A stretch of DNA of 64,000 nt from Larus michahellis (lineage: Eukaryota; Chordata; Aves; Charadriiformes; Laridae): positions 168,280,678-168,344,677 of the forward strand of contig NC_133897.1 of NCBI RefSeq assembly GCF_964199755.1, given 5' to 3'. The position numbers and the translations under genes are program-made. Below are positions 13,346 to 27,136 of this stretch, piece by piece. The notes under the pieces were generated by a model. The model did no database searches, was not told the DNA's origin, and saw only the letters and a program-made list of their open reading frames with translations. The stretch's first letter is position 1. Each line of letters opens with the position of its first letter.

Positions 13346-16300
13346 CAAGATGACAGCAGGGCCTGGAGGATGCCAGGAGGAGAAGAGAGAAGGCAACATG
13401 GCCGGGACCGAGGGCACCCAGGGGTGTTACGGATGCCTGGGCACATTACACCCATAGATCATTCTGCCATGGGAGATGGGACAGATCCTGCAGTAGAGCT
13501 GGGATGCCAGCCAATGGGGCCAGCTGGAGGAGGCAATAGAGCTGTGGGCTTTCCCCATCCCTGCTGAAGTGGTTTGGAGAGCCAAGGAAGGGGCAGACAT
13601 GCATGGATGGCGTGTACTAGCATGGAGTGCTAGCACGGATGGCATGCACTAGCACGCAGGATGCCTAGCAGAGAAATAACTCATTTTTCCTGCCATCAAG
13701 TCCACACGCCTGGCCCAGAGCTGCATGGATGCCATCCCCACTATCCTTCACGTCTCACGAGGGGAGCGAGGAGAAGAAATCTGGCCAGCTGGATGACAGC
13801 AGTGCAGTTCCCCAAAGCCAGAATCTCTCTAGGAGCAGAGAGGAAGAGGAAGAGTGATCCCAGAGTGCATGCCTGGATGAGGAAACCATTGCTGTGACAG
13901 CCCCATCAGCCCACAACACCACGGCACAGATGGGAATCAAGAAGGTTGCTGCATTGCCCAGTGATAACAAAGGTCTTTACATCTTGCATGAAAATAGTGC
14001 TGCGTGGAGGTCGATGTCAAAGTCTGAGGACCATCAGACTTTCCTTGACACCCTTGAAATTTTTCCTGTCATTGTTCCTGGCTGGGAAGGTAGGATAAGT
14101 GCATCCAGAAAAGGCTTCAGGCATGTAGGAATCAGTATATAGGAGCTGGACAATTTTCCTATTTGAGGAAGTTTAGAGATTGGTTTTTTTAACACTCATT
14201 TTCTTCTGCCCAGATTGTAGCTACGAAAAAAAATTGTAGAGAAATTGAAAATGGCCCTCCTCTCCCCATCCACAACTCACTTGGGGCCAAAGCAAAACAT
14301 TCTCTCGCCTCCTTTTGCAAACACATTGCAATTATGACTTTTTCTTTTTCGTAGGTATTTCAACAGCAGAGCTTTCACCTTCCCTGAGATGAAGACAAAA
14401 GGCTGAAAGCAGAGTTTGTGTGAACAAGGGATATTTTGACAGTTTCAAAGCTTTCCATGAAAAATTGATCAAGAAGTACCTGGGACTGACCTTTCCTGGG
14501 AAAACAATCGGTTCTAGCCAATTGTCTGTTGTTTCTTTAGAGCAAGAAGGTCCTGGCCAGATGTTGCACGTAACCCAGAGTGTCCAAGGCAGTGTGGTTA
14601 ACTGGGGCTCTACCCTGCTGTAGGAAGGTTGTCAAACCCATCTCCTCAAGCCTATGGTAACAACAAAGCCAAAGTCAGAAGAGATCACTTCTTCACCACT
14701 TTCCTGCTTTGTCATATGAAGTGTGCTCAGATGTTTGTGGTTTTTCCTAATTTTTCTCTAAGTCAGACATGAAACCAGAAATAAACCTACCTCAGGGGCA
14801 AGTTACCCTCACAACTGCTGAGATGTGGGGTGTCCCATGGATGCCGCCGTGTTCATCACTGCTCAAAGCAGGCCATGGGGCTCACGGGGTCAGATCTGTT
14901 CTCACTACACTTCTTTTGCTACACCTTCTTTTGCTCTGGTCTGAGTCTGAGTCTGAGTCTGTATGGAAACCAGAGAGGCAGGGAGATGACTTTCTGGTAT
15001 TTTTATGGCATTTTAACAAGAGCAGGTGTTTGAGGAAAAAGGATATTGATCTGGATCCAGCCCATAGCCCTGGCCTTTAAATCTGCCCCTTTCCAGGGTT
15101 GCCTGGCCCCTCTCCATAGAGGGGAATTCTCCTTCCGTGCAGGGTGATTTCAAAGGGCAGCTCACCACTGGTATTTACTGACGTAGCTCTGCTGTCGCTC
15201 TCGAAGCACCAGCTCTCTAATAGGATGTACCAGCCCTTATGAGATCGGGCAATGGTTCCCTCTCTCCAGTTAGAGCTGGAGAAACTGAGGCAGGAGGTAA
15301 ATGAGCTCACTCAACACAGGTATCTCCATTTGTGGTTATCCCGTGGGAGAGACACAAGCTTTGCATACACCACCTCACCCTAAAGGTTTAGAAATGGGTC
15401 AGAGAGCTCAAACTCTAAAGCAGATAATATCTCCCCATAGCAGTTTTGGGGGCAAACCAGGACACCCACACATGCTGTCTAGCTTCTGCTGAGCTGAACC
15501 CCGCTGTAATAGTCCAGGAGGAGAGGTCTGAGAGTCCCAGACTCACACCCTCCACTCTCCCACCTTCTTCAGGGCATGCTTGAAGGCTGGCATGTCATGT
15601 CCAGCCTGGCTGCACCCTCATCTCCATTGCAGAGAGCGATCAGCAGCAGGCAAACAGAGGTGGACAGACCAGGGTGCTTTGAGCAAAGCTCCATGTTTGG
15701 TAGCTCAGACCTAAATTTTTTCCTCTGCCCATTGCCCCCCCACACACGCTTTCATGCCATGTGAAATTAAAAGCAGCCAAATCCCTCCTGAAAGAGGCAG
15801 GTAGTGTCCTAACTAACCCAGAGCAGTGGGAGGGGGATGCCTTTCCGAGGATGGCTCTTGGGCAGAGATCTTGGAATCGCAGCAGACACAAAACACCGGG
15901 TCACAGTCTGTGGCCATGACCTCAACTTTCTGGCTCCAAATCACTAAATGCAACCTAATAGCAGCTATTTCTGCCCCTAAGCTGCAGTAACATTAAACAT
16001 TGGACCCCTGGCTTGCCCACGCACTGCTCTCTGCCTCCTGCTTCTCCCAGCCTTTGAGAGATTGTGCTCAATGAGCGCTCCCAGGAAAAGGGTTCAAGTC
16101 CCAGCCTTGCGGATGTTGATTACACTGCAGTCACCTCATCTACCTTCCAGTTGTCTGCTCTGCTGGGGACTTTTTGCAGTTTTAGCTGTACAAGCTCTAG
16201 GCTGTGGTCCATAAGCTCTGTGAGCACTGCTGTAAAGCAGGTGGCAACAGTGGCTAGTACTCAAGACATGTAGCCCAACCAAAGAAGAGAAGCACCTACC

Positions 16301-18254
16301 ACAGTGCAGGCAAGACCCCACACATCCTCAAGAAAGGTCTTGGCAGCTCAGCTCTTCTGTGTTGGGGGTTTAACATCCCAACAGCGCAAACCAGCAGGGT
16401 TTCCGTTGCATTAGTAATGTTTTTGGTGCGTGGGATTAGTCTGGCCAAGCTGCCTTTTCTGTCCAAGGGCAGTTGCACAGGCATGATCCTTATTGCTCAT
16501 GTTATGATAGGTCCCAACATGATCCCATGGCCAGACTCCACCCAAACACTTAGGGAGCCCCCAGACTTCTTCTGCAAGAGGGCACAGACCAATGAAGGCA
16601 GAATTGCTGCCCTCCTCCATGGTCAGGCAACCCTGGGCAAGCAAAGTGCTTCACCCAGACAGGACACCAGTACCTAAACTGAGCCCTCAAGCCTTGAACC
16701 TCCCACCCAGGACAACCACAATGACACCAGCAGGTCAGCATCTTACCACTGAGCTTGTTGCGCTGTTAAACCTCTGGATTTTGTAGAGGCTTCATAACAA
16801 ACATCTAGAAAACTCGATGGGAGGAACAGGAGAAAGGAGCTGGGTTTTTACCAGATTTTAATTTCATGAAATATGAAACTGTGATCCTTTTGAGGAAGTC
16901 TCACTGGCACCCTAAGGCAATGACCCCCAAGTGGAAGCAAGGCCTTTAGGGACCATGGGAAATGTCTCCCATCACCATGGGGGGGTAGGCTAAGCTGTGT
17001 ACTGCAGTGAATGGCTTGGGTCCAGGAACACCCTCACTGGAACCCTGGGACCTGCCTCTGCCAACTCAGCCAGATCTGCTATGGAGAAGGAGACACGCAT
17101 GAGTGGATGGACATGCTAAGCCCATAAAGCATCCCAAGTACAAGGAACTTATTTTCTCCCCAGGTACACCCAGAACAAAACCCACACATCTTTGGAGGAA
17201 GATGGATCCAAATCAGGAGTTACCAGGAGGCTACTTGGCACACTGCCCTTCAGCAAAGTGGATAAGGACACCTTGGAAGAAGGTCTAAGTTCTGAGCATA
17301 ACTGAGGTCCCCTTGTAAGGATACAGGAGGGATGTCCTAGAGTAGGTCCCAGTCCCCACCCATAGAAGTAGTCTTGAGGCAATGTGGCTGCAAAGAACGA
17401 AAGTAAGTCTTGTCAACTATTGGGCAAATGTTGCTCCTCCTTTTTCTCAGCATCACGCTGCACTTAACATACAGAGTGAGGGCCCAAGGTCCCAAATGCT
17501 ACATGGGTAACTGGACACCCCCTTGCTGTTTGTCACCAAGGCCATCCATTTCAGATGAAACTTAACCAAAGACAGACATATCCTGATGCAGGACCCCTGC
17601 CTGTCCTACACACCAAGCACTGCAGCTTGGTAAGACACTCCAAGGAAAGGACTTTGCAAGGGCGCATTGGAGCTCAGCAAGTAAAACAGGCATTCATTTC
17701 TCAGGTGCTTAGAGAAAACAGAGTGGTGCAGAGAGGGAACTTGTACTCCATTGATCTGAAGAGATCTCTAGAGCATTCCTCTGTAGGTACCAGCTCACTC
17801 TGGTGGATGGCATGGCCGAATTACCAAACACCTTTTGAGTTAAAGGATGCAGTTGGCCCTGGAAGACAAGCAGAAAAACTTAGCTCTGAATAGAGCCATC
17901 TGTATTGGAAGCAGCTCCTAAAGCTTTCTTAAAATCAGAGGCTGAGGTCCATTCCGAGGCCACCTCTTCCACTGCAGGTCTCTGGGTGGGAGACACAGTG
18001 TTGAGAAACCTATGCAGTGAGTCTAGAGAATGTTGCCAGCACATTCATGACAGAAGAGCTGAGGAAAGATCAGGGAAAGCCAGACCCCATGGGGTGCTCA
18101 CTGGTGTCTCATGAACTCTATCAAACATTGCAAAAAACCTCCATGGAAGGTTTCCATCTTCCTCCAGAGCTCACTCATCAGCTCCTTCCTGACAGCCTCC
18201 ATGCCAAGGTCTGAAATGCGGACCTATGACATTGTTGACATGAGCAATCTGCAG
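13346..18254. other. Intergenic with minor simple repeats
   Basis: No gene recognised. It contains a short imperfect duplication with a GCATGGATGG/CACTAGCA core at about 13598-13665, a (GAGTCT)n microsatellite at 14940-14961, and a MIR-like GAAACTGAGGCA core at 15281-15292. Confidence 0.5.
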
Positions 18255-18362
18255 GCCACAGAATCATACAAGCATAGAATTGTTAGGGTTGGAAGAGACC
18301 TTAAAGATCGTCTAGTTCCAACCCCCCCTGCCATGGGCAGGGATATGTTCCCCTACCAGATC
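18255..18362 (-). mobile_element. CR1 3' end fragment
   Basis: CR1 tail (agaatcatacaagcatagaa, then ttggaagagaccttaaagat and ccatgggcaggga) truncated after about 100 bp. It lies directly next to a second, longer CR1 of the same orientation. Confidence 0.88.
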
Positions 18363-18387
18363 CTCACAGTGTAGGAACGTGATACAT

Positions 18388-19025
18388 GGAATCATAGAAT
18401 GGTTTAGGTTTGAACGGACCTTAAAGATCACCAAGTTCCAACCCCCCTGCCATGGGCAGAGACACCTCCCACTAGACCAGGGTGCTCAAAGCCCCATCCA
18501 GCCTGGTCTCGAACATCTCCAGGGATGGGGCAGCCACAGCTTCTCTGGGCAACCTGGGCCAGGGGCTCACCACCCTCAGAGTGAAAAATTTCTTCCTAAT
18601 ATCTCATCTAAACTTCCCCTCTTTCAGTTCAAAACCGTTCCACCTCATCCTGTGGCTCCCCTCCCTGCTCCAGAGTCCCTCCCCAGCTTTCCTGGAGCCC
18701 CTTGAGGGACTGGAAGGGGCTGGAAGGTCTCCCTGGAGCCTTCTCTTCTCCGGGCTGAACCCCCCCAGCTCTCTCAGCCTGTCCTCCCAGCAGAGGGGCT
18801 CCAGCCCTCACAGCTCCTCTGGGGACTTCTCTGGCCCCGCTCCAACAGGTCCATGTTGTTCTGATGTTGGTGGTCCCAGCGCTGGAGGCAGCACTGCAGG
18901 GGGGTCTCCCCCAAGCGGAGCAGAGGGGCAGAATCCCCCCCCTCGCCCTGCTGCCTACGCTGCTGGGGATGCAGCCCAGGGCCGGGGGGGCTTTCTGGGC
19001 TATGACAGGGCAGTTTTTGACAGCA
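18388..19025 (-). mobile_element. CR1 LINE, ~640 bp, 5'-truncated
   Basis: Minus-strand CR1 beginning with tggaatcatagaatggttta and continuing through the standard tail (ccatgggcagagacacctcc, agggatggggcagccacagc, ttcttcctaatatctcatct), then the GC-rich RT C-terminal region to about 19025. A 209-codon plus-strand open frame across it (18482-19111) is antisense to the element and is not a gene. With the preceding fragment it forms a same-orientation tandem pair, suggesting a second insertion near an existing copy. Confidence 0.9.
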
Positions 19026-19838
19026 AGACATCGTCTTCATCCTCCTGCAACCTCTGTGGGACCACTTGTGGACAGATGGGCCTGAATGTCAGACTGATAG
19101 ACCCCTTTTGAGACTCAGTAATCAAAAGCCTGTTCACTCTGCTGCATTTTTTAGATGAAGAATGGAGTACAGAACAATACAAAAATGTCTGTGTCATTCA
19201 AATTTCTTTTATTCTGCATCAAAGCAAAGTAGGGGACTTTTTGAGATTTCATTTTCGACACAAAAAATTACAGGGAGCATTTTTCTATTGCAGACATCTT
19301 TTTTCCCCTTTCATAATCTTTATTTTTTTCTCCCTTTCCTCCTCCTTTGCTAGTGAAGAAAAGTAGGGGGCTTAGTTTTACTTTTTTTAAGGAAAAGAAG
19401 GAGAAAAAAAAACACCAAAGGACAAATACATAGGCATTCTCCAGTAGAAATTGTGTTCAAAAGACACAGTTGTTTTTTCTTCTGAGATTTTGCACAAAAA
19501 TGCTTTCTGCAGCACACCCCGAACCTACCGCATCTCTGGCTGCTGTCGAGACTATGTCCAAAAGCAGGGTGCTGGCTGACTTGCTCTGGACTGCACTAGC
19601 CCTTTATTTTTGCACAAAAATCTGTTTCCCACTCTGAGTAGAAGGTCGGATGCTTCAGAGTTTAGCAGAGGGCTCCCCGGAGGTCCCAAGAAGAAGAGGA
19701 GGGCTGTGGCAGGGCAGGCAGGGCTCTCTCGTGGTTTCAGAGCAGTGTTCATCTCCTCCACTGGAGTCTCATTCTCTGCCACGGAAATCACCTGGGCCTG
19801 CAGGACCTGCAGAGACTCAATCTGCTGCCGCTCTGTCA
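19026..19838. other. Intergenic, AT-rich, nothing recognised
   Basis: T-rich and A-rich stretches at 19190-19500. No gene found. Short open frames only. Confidence 0.45.
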
Positions 19839-19839
19839 C

Positions 19840-20010
19840 CAGCTCTGTGTCTCATTTATATTTAATGTCACTCCAGGTAATCAGCCCGGGAGTGCAGCCC
19901 TTGGACACAGCAAGTGCAATAGAAGTTTGGCAAAAGTTTTGTAATTATAGGCAATAAATTCCCCCCTGGGGTAGCTGTGGTGATTAGCAAATTTAACCCT
20001 TTTTTTTTTC
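19840..20010. promoter_or_regulatory. Candidate conserved non-coding element
   Basis: Unique AT-rich block with several homeodomain-type cores (ATTTATATTTAATG, GGTAATCAGC, TGTAATTATAGG, GTGATTAGCAAATTTAA). Enhancer-like composition only; no direct functional evidence. Confidence 0.28.
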
Positions 20011-22474
20011 TTTTTTTCCTCTTAAAATGTGTATATCTATCCTGAGAAATTCAAAGCCAGAACCCAAATCAGTGTGAAACTGCAACTGAGTCATCATGGA
20101 GCTGTGGGAACCTGGCTACATGCTGTCATCTGGTTTTTTAAATACAACTTATCTTAGAGCAGACAAAGTCTGGAAGATCTGACAGCCAAAGGCAAAGCTT
20201 GACCAATGCATACTGGAGGTGCACAGCAAGTTGTTAATGAAGAGGGTAATTAACCGTGGCAAGAAGGAAGCAGCACTTTCATTACTGTCCATTCAACCTT
20301 TGAGGTTACTGCTGTGTGTGAGATGGTCCTGTCCATCCAGCAGTTATGGGTTCAAGGGAGAGCTCGTGGCAAGGGCAGACGACCAAAAACATTGTTAGAG
20401 ATGCTTAGTGAGCTACGCACCATCAGCTGAGCTGAGTGGACTTTCCATCTACAACCATGTGGTTTTACTTAAGTCCTAATCGACATCATTCACACTAAAG
20501 CATTTTGGTGGCTGAGATCCCCAAGGACAGGGGGTTACCACAGCCCACTGTATTAATGAGAAAACATTAAATTGTAAAAACTCCATCATGTGTCTGACAC
20601 CAGCATGTTGGGCTTAATGCAGTGATGACTGCCTTGAGGTGTTCTACCAACCTAGTGTTGAAGATGTTGAAATCGATGTATCTCACTCCCAGTGAAACCC
20701 ATGAGAGTTTGGCACCTAAAACCTAGTGAGGCTCTACCTTGAACAACTTTGTGTCCTAACCTTAGGGCTGCCTCTCTGCACAGGAGCTCTCCAGCATGTC
20801 CAAATGTTCATCAAAAGCTACCTTTTGACCCCAGGATCATGGACTGAGACACATAAAAGAAGAAATTACAGATTTGCAGATGAGTGTGACTGGTACTGTG
20901 CTCCTGGCCCCTGGTAATCACCCCAGTGATTTATCAGCTAGAACTATGGGGACGTATTCATTTCATAAACCTACTCCATTGAAGAAATTGATCCACTTCA
21001 TCTACAGGAGAAGAGCAGTCCCATGCAGCACTGTGGTGTTCAAGAGGCACGTCCAAGCACTGTGAACCTAACTGGGGAGGACAATGCACCTCCCAGCCAG
21101 CATGTGGCATGGAGTGGAAAGAGAATTTGACACTGAGATACTTAAATGACAGCCTTGGAAGAGGGAGGGAGGGAGGAAGGAAGGAAGGATAAACAAGGTG
21201 GATGGACAGATGGCTAGAGATAGCATGAATATTTTCACTTAGGCTCATAGATCCCACCAGACAACGCCTAGCCCATTGAAAGGGGTCATGTTCCACGTCC
21301 TTCGTGCATGAGAAGTGATCACCAGGTCATCTGGGAGGTTGAAGACTGTGCCCCACACTGTGCCTAGCAGCTCCCACGCCCACCAACCTGCCCTGGCAAG
21401 CACTGCCACTGCCCCTAGTCCCCAGAGTTCAGACTATGCCTGAGATGCACTCAAGTATTAAATGCAATATGACAGCTGCCAGCCAGCAGCATCCCACCTT
21501 GAGCAAAGGACCATTTGGAGCTGCATGACTTCCAAAACTCTCTGCTCCCACCTCTATGTGGCTGGATGCAAGCTCGGCCTGGAAGTTCTCAAGGATGCAG
21601 AGGTCTTGTGCAAATCTAGTCCCAGGTCCAGGCGTGGGGCTGGAGTGAGCACCTGGCATTGTATACCTAAATATGAGTGGAGATGATCACCTCTCTAAGG
21701 GTATTTATGGAGCAGGAGAACACCTCTGGGAGTCACACCAGCTTCTCTTGGAGTCATTAGGGAGAAGCAGGCATTTGCAGGTGTGATTCATCTGGCTTTC
21801 TGCAGACATCAAAGTTCAGATGAGATCAATTGCCCCTCCAGCAAGGCCTATTTTTCTCTTTGGCAGCAGAGGCAGCCACGATGAGCACAGATAGCTGCTT
21901 TTGGAGGGATGAGTCCCTCTTGGCATCTCTTTTTTAAAAAACAAGAATCAAGTAGCACATGCACTTCCTCACTGAAAACACCCATCACTTTCAAAATCCC
22001 CCATGAGAAGAAGCCATCAAACCTCATTGTCACCCCTGTTTGCACACAGATTTCTTCCACCCTCTGGAAAGTCCAGCTCCAGAGGAGGATCACTTTCCCT
22101 CTCTCCCACCGGCTGTTCACACAGGGAAGAAAAGTGTCCCAGCCCCACAGCAGAGGGATTACAGCCCAAATCTCTGCTGGCACCTGACATTTATTGAAGA
22201 ACCAACATTCCTTCCTGGATTTGGATGAAAATCATTGGCTTGAGGGGAGCTGAGGAACCTGTAGCAGAGGCAACACTTGACCTCCTATCATCTCCTGGAT
22301 CCCAAGCTGACAGCATCACCAAATGCCCACCTCTCTCCTCCCCATGGACCTGCCACTTCAGGAACGGTGCTCGCCCCAACAGGAGGCAGGAGATAATGCT
22401 CCCCAAATTATTCACGGCACAGCCCATGGCAGGAGCTCATGAAAGGAGGTGGGAGGGAGAGAGGGAAGGAGGGA
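20011..22474. other. Intergenic; GGAAG/GGGA microsatellite inside
   Basis: No gene recognised. A purine microsatellite (GAGGGAGG then GGAA repeats) lies at about 21160-21190. Confidence 0.5.
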
Positions 22475-22690
22475 GAGAAGAAAAAACACACACGACAAGC
22501 TTGTCAGTTGACTTCTTAAGCAAAAGCCAGCAAACCGTGCAGTCAGGCACCGAGTCAGGTTTCTCCCAATTAAATTTAACAAGTGACGCCCCTGAATCTT
22601 TCATGAGCATTTGGAAATTTTAGCCCATCTGTCTTTATGCGCACACACAAGTCTCGCTCCTGCTCGTGCTTTTAAACGCCACGATACTCC
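22475..22690. promoter_or_regulatory. Candidate conserved non-coding element
   Basis: Unique block with CCCAATTAAATTTAACAAG, CATGAGCATTTGG and CTTTATGCGC motifs and dispersed CpG. It leads into a CpG-richer stretch. It resembles a regulatory element; coding potential is poor. Confidence 0.3.
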
Positions 22691-22904
22691 AGCGATCAAG
22701 CCCTGCCTTTTTGTACTGCACCAGCAGTACCCGGGGGACTTTAAAGCCCTCTACGCCGGGTGGTGAGAGGGTGAGGGTGGCCATACAGCCAGGTTGGATG
22801 TGTCCAAAAGGGTTCTCATCTGGGCCATCTGCTTGGCAGGGCTTGACGATGCTGCCGCGACTTCCTCGGGGGAGGCATCGCTGCCTCCATCGCTGCTGCA
22901 TCGC

Positions 22905-23240
22905 CCCCCCCCCCCTTCCTCCCGTGTGATCGATTGTCACTTTAATTATCTGTCGGCCCTACGACGTGCCGGCAGGTTTCCCAACCTGAGTCAGGCTTCA
23001 GAGTGGCTCCTGGGTCTCGGTGTGTTTGTGTGCTGCCTGCGCGCAGCGTCGGCTGCTTTCAATTAAAGCTCGGAGGTAACCTGAAAGAGGCTCGCCGGCT
23101 GCCGGCGGGGGTGAGCACCGAGACAGGGAGAGGAGGAGAGGGTGAGGAGCAGAGGGAGGAGGATCCCACCGGGTTAACTGCGGAGGGCTGCAAGGCTGAA
23201 AACGCCGAGGTGGGATGGTGGAAGCTGACGGGATCTTGCC
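22905..23240. promoter_or_regulatory. Candidate regulatory element with local CpG enrichment
   Basis: Starts with a poly(C) run (22905-22915), then TCGATTGTCACTTTAATTAT, GTGCGCGCAGCGTCGGCTGC-type CpG clusters and TTTCAATTAAAGC. CpG density from about 22680 to 23240 is well above the flanks, compatible with an enhancer or the promoter of an unannotated non-coding RNA. No TATA or ORF supports a protein gene. Confidence 0.3.
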
Positions 23241-26164
23241 CTGTGGGGCTGGGGAGAAACACCAGTATCCCAAAGATGGAAAGGGATCCCTTTCCCAAAG
23301 GGAAAACCACGTGTTGTCCCTCTCACAGGCTGCCCCATCCTGCTGCTTCATCAGTAACATGATGCCAAAGGCACAAGGCTAGCAGATATGGCCCAAGACC
23401 TCCTTGATCCTGGGATCAAGGGATTTTGAGACATGGCGAGTCCTCTGCGATTGCAACCACTTAGCCCTAGCCTCACCTAACCCTGTTGCATGCAACGGGT
23501 CTGCACAGCAATGGGGAGGGGTGAATGCAATGCCAGAAAGTGATGGGAGCAGGACCCAAACTGGGCAGGTGGAAGATGGCTCTAGGGCTTTGGGATCACA
23601 ACAGCTTGTGTCTGCAGCCTCCTGCAGCTTTAGAGGCTGAAGGTGCGGCAAGAGCAAGGAGAGTTTCAAGTATGGCCATGACGATGAGCCCAGATGAAAA
23701 AGCCAGCACAAGGGTCTGTGGGAGTTAGCAGGGTGGTCATGACCACATCTTGGTGGTACTGTGGGTTACACAGGCACCTGGCTTACCCACCCAGACCCAT
23801 CGGACCTAGATGCCGAGCATTGCAGAAAGCCCACACCTGCAAGGCCCATCTCTGCCCTTCCTGCCCTCAGAAGATCCTCTTCCTAGGAGGTTCTTCAGCT
23901 GCTTCAACAGGAAACTGCACTGAAGTAAATTCAGGCAATTTTACTCCATTTTGACCTGGGAACAATAAATGCTCATGGATCTGAGTGATGCATTGGTTGC
24001 TCCATGTTTTATTCATTCTCCAGGACACGAGCAGCCTCTGGAACCCTCAGGATGACTGTTCAAATGTCTTCAGGAGTGCTTTGGTTGGTTATTACTGTCA
24101 CTCTTGGTGTGATAGCACCTGGCCATGCCACTGGGTTCCAGGCCCTCACCATGCTCTGTGCAGCATACAGACAGAAGAAGGACAGGTCCTTGTCGCCAGC
24201 AGCCAGCTTTCTAAACATTTTACAATTTAAATTGGATTGCACACGTTCACAGTCTAAATACACCTTGGTTATTTCTGGAGTGTGGGGTTTTTTTCCAAAC
24301 TGTAATGACTCGGTGCTCCAATAGCAAAGCTTTTGCTGCTTTGGCTGGTTATGTTCAACACAGGAGCTGCTGGACCCCAGGGAGGGGGATGGTTTCTATG
24401 TCTAAGCAAAGCCATGCTCATGTGAACATGGGTCATTTCGTCAGGGGAGCCAATGTGGAAGGAGGTGTGGTGGGAGCATTTTTCACGTCAGTGGAGAGAT
24501 CCCTGCCAGCTCTGATGATCTCTGGATCTGACTAGCAAGAAATTCCTTCCCAAACTGGGCAGAGCCAGACATAAGCTGGCTACTGAATTATCTCCAATAT
24601 AAGGAAAAAACAGCCATTGCATGGTGAGCCCATGCACCGACAACCCTGTCCCCATTCCTCTGGTTCTGCACAGCTCTCCAAGCCCTCTGGCAGACACAGC
24701 ACCCACCATAGACCCACGGGTGTATCAGCTGGGGCTTCACTGTTTCTTTCCTTCCTGTCTTGCAGAGAACTCATCTCTCCTTATTGGGCAGGGGAGCCAC
24801 AGTTCTCATCCCAATCTGCCCCCACAACTCCCAACCCACCAAGCTGCTGGATCAAGCCATCTCCAGCCTGATCCAGTCCCCGCTCTCAGCCCTCCACTTT
24901 GACACAGGCTCTGCATCCTCATCCCTTAGTGGCACAGGTTGTTCGTTTGGAAGCAAATACATAAATGTCTCCGTTGTCCCACAGGGAGAGGGACGGTGCT
25001 GACTTTCAGCTCATACACAGCTTGGGAAAGGTGGTGCCAGCCTCAGGGGGATGCAGACTCACAGGCGTGGAGGGACAAAATTGCCTGATGTGTTTCAGCG
25101 GGGGAACTACTAAGGGAGGACAATCCTCCTTGGACACCGTTTCTCTTTCTTTGCATCCTACCCAATCACTCGGCTGCTGTTGCTGCCTCTTGTCTTACCC
25201 TGGGGGCTGGCAGGACCCAAAGGCTCAGCAATGTCCCTCGCAGGTAGGCACTGATGCTGCAGGGACCTCGGTAGACAGACAGATGGGTAGACAGATGGAA
25301 GAAGGGTCTCCTGTACCTGGAGGGCAGAGATCCCCCTGGAGAAGGGGGATGCTTAGGCTGCTCTAACTAGAAGCAAAAGCTAGAAATTTCAGAGTTTCAC
25401 ACATTGGCAGGGAGACGTGCTGGGCTCTGCTGCTGTTCCCAGAGGAACACCATGAAAACCCTGCAACAGCAGGCATTTCCATCCCAGCCACCTCGGGGGG
25501 ACAATCCTGCCAGCCCTCCTGGGGATGAAGCAGATGATCTAATGGGTGTTTAGCATTTTTCAGCTCTCAGCTTCTCCCCCTCAAAGCTGAGCTTGCATTC
25601 AAAGATCAGGCTCTGGCTCCAAGTCCCATTCCAAGACAGCAGCAGTCAGGTCTCCTTTTTCTTGAGTGATGGAGAAGGCAAAATCCAGCCTTTGAGTGAG
25701 GAAGGGGACTGAGAAATTTCCCCAAGCTCAACTTGTTTCATAATGTCCCATGGAGTTACTTGCAATTTCCTTTGTGCTACCTGTTGCCACCAGCAGTTGC
25801 TGCACTAAATGCTCCTCAAGCCTGCGTGGACACGGCAGTTTCTGAGGATACAGCCCGATTCAAAACCATCATCATTCTTGGAGTCCCTTGTGGGGACAAG
25901 CAAGGTCCTGAATCCCTTTTTGCTGTGCTCAGTTGAGAAACCAGCTCTGGCTACACTGGAGCTAATGCTTATGGTTTTGCCCCACAGTTTTGACTTGCTC
26001 ACCTTCTCAGCCCTGGTTCAAATTCCCTCTCAGCCCTACATAACCGTGAATGACTGACAGGCAGCCACTCCAGTTCATTGGGTTTTATTCTGTAGTTTGA
26101 GATACTATGAATAGCTGGGTGCAAAGGGAGCTCAGCTCAGGACTGCTTTCTCCTTCCCTTGCTC
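23241..26164. other. Intergenic, nothing recognised
   Basis: No supported gene or repeat. Confidence 0.5.
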
Positions 26165-26245
26165 CATCCCTAAGGCTCTACCACTGGCCAGTGCTGGAAG
26201 TGGGATTCTGGGCTAAATGGGCCAATACAACCTCATTATAAGGTG
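26165..26245 (+). mobile_element. Ancient CR1-type LINE tail (probable)
   Basis: The string 'ctggccagtgctggaagtgg' followed by 'gattctgggctaaatgggcc' matches the well-known tail of CR1-related LINEs common in turtles and crocodilians (GGATACTGGGCTAGATGGACC). It is diverged, lacks the octamer end, and is clearly older than the other CR1 copies here. Confidence 0.55.
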
Positions 26246-27136
26246 CCATCTTTTCAACAATAACATTGCAGGGACTTCAGTCTGAGTGTATGCAACCTGC
26301 AAGTTATCAAAATGAGGTGGTATCTTTTAAATCAGCTGAGGCAGCTGAGAAATGTAGATGAGCTCTCTGAAACACCACCCCTCCAAGTGGCTGGGTGAAC
26401 AGCAAAGAGCGTCAAGGCAATCCAGGGTAAGAGCATGGACTCTTCAAGTCCAGACAGTTCTTTAACCCAAAGCTGCTGCTTTCTTTCTGTCCCTGATGGA
26501 AAGAAATCCATCCCCTCAATCCGTTCACGCTGTGTCCCCTCCAGCCCTCTGCAAGCACTTGTGGTGAGCCTCATCAGAGAACTGCTCAGGGTTAAAATGA
26601 CCCTGGGGGAAAAATTCCAAGGGTTTTTTCAGCCAGAAAGACACAGAGGACTTTTTTCACCCCTTTGGAGCAGCATGGCCTCCTCTGAGAAGAGCCGGAG
26701 CTCTTGGATAACAACCATCATCCCTTCTCATGTGCCTAGTCGTTATCCTCGCTACCATCCCTTGAATCCAGAGTAACAGACTTTTTTTACCTATATCTTG
26801 TAAGAGACTTAATCCAAAAGTCTAATTCACGTTCCCCTAAAGCAGTCCCTCAGGCCATCTCCAGTGAGCTGACCTCTGGCCTTTGCTACGCCAAGAGCAT
26901 CCCCAGAGAAGTCTCAGGCCCACTGCTTCTGAGAAACCCTCCCTGATCAGCATTCAACCTTGACATAAGTGAGGGGAAGGAGATAATTATATGCTCATTA
27001 GTTGGACAACAGGTCAGAGGCAAGAGGTCAGAAATACAGAGCAACACAGAGAGAAAAATAAACAAATCGTAATGTGAAAAGAACTGGTGAAAAAGAGGTT
27101 TTAAGGACAGGCTGGAAGCAGGAAAAAGATGCTGGG
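26246..27136. other. Intergenic, nothing recognised
   Basis: No supported feature. Confidence 0.45.

Noticed and set aside
18482-19111. 209-codon plus-strand frame
   Set aside because: Antisense translation of a minus-strand CR1.
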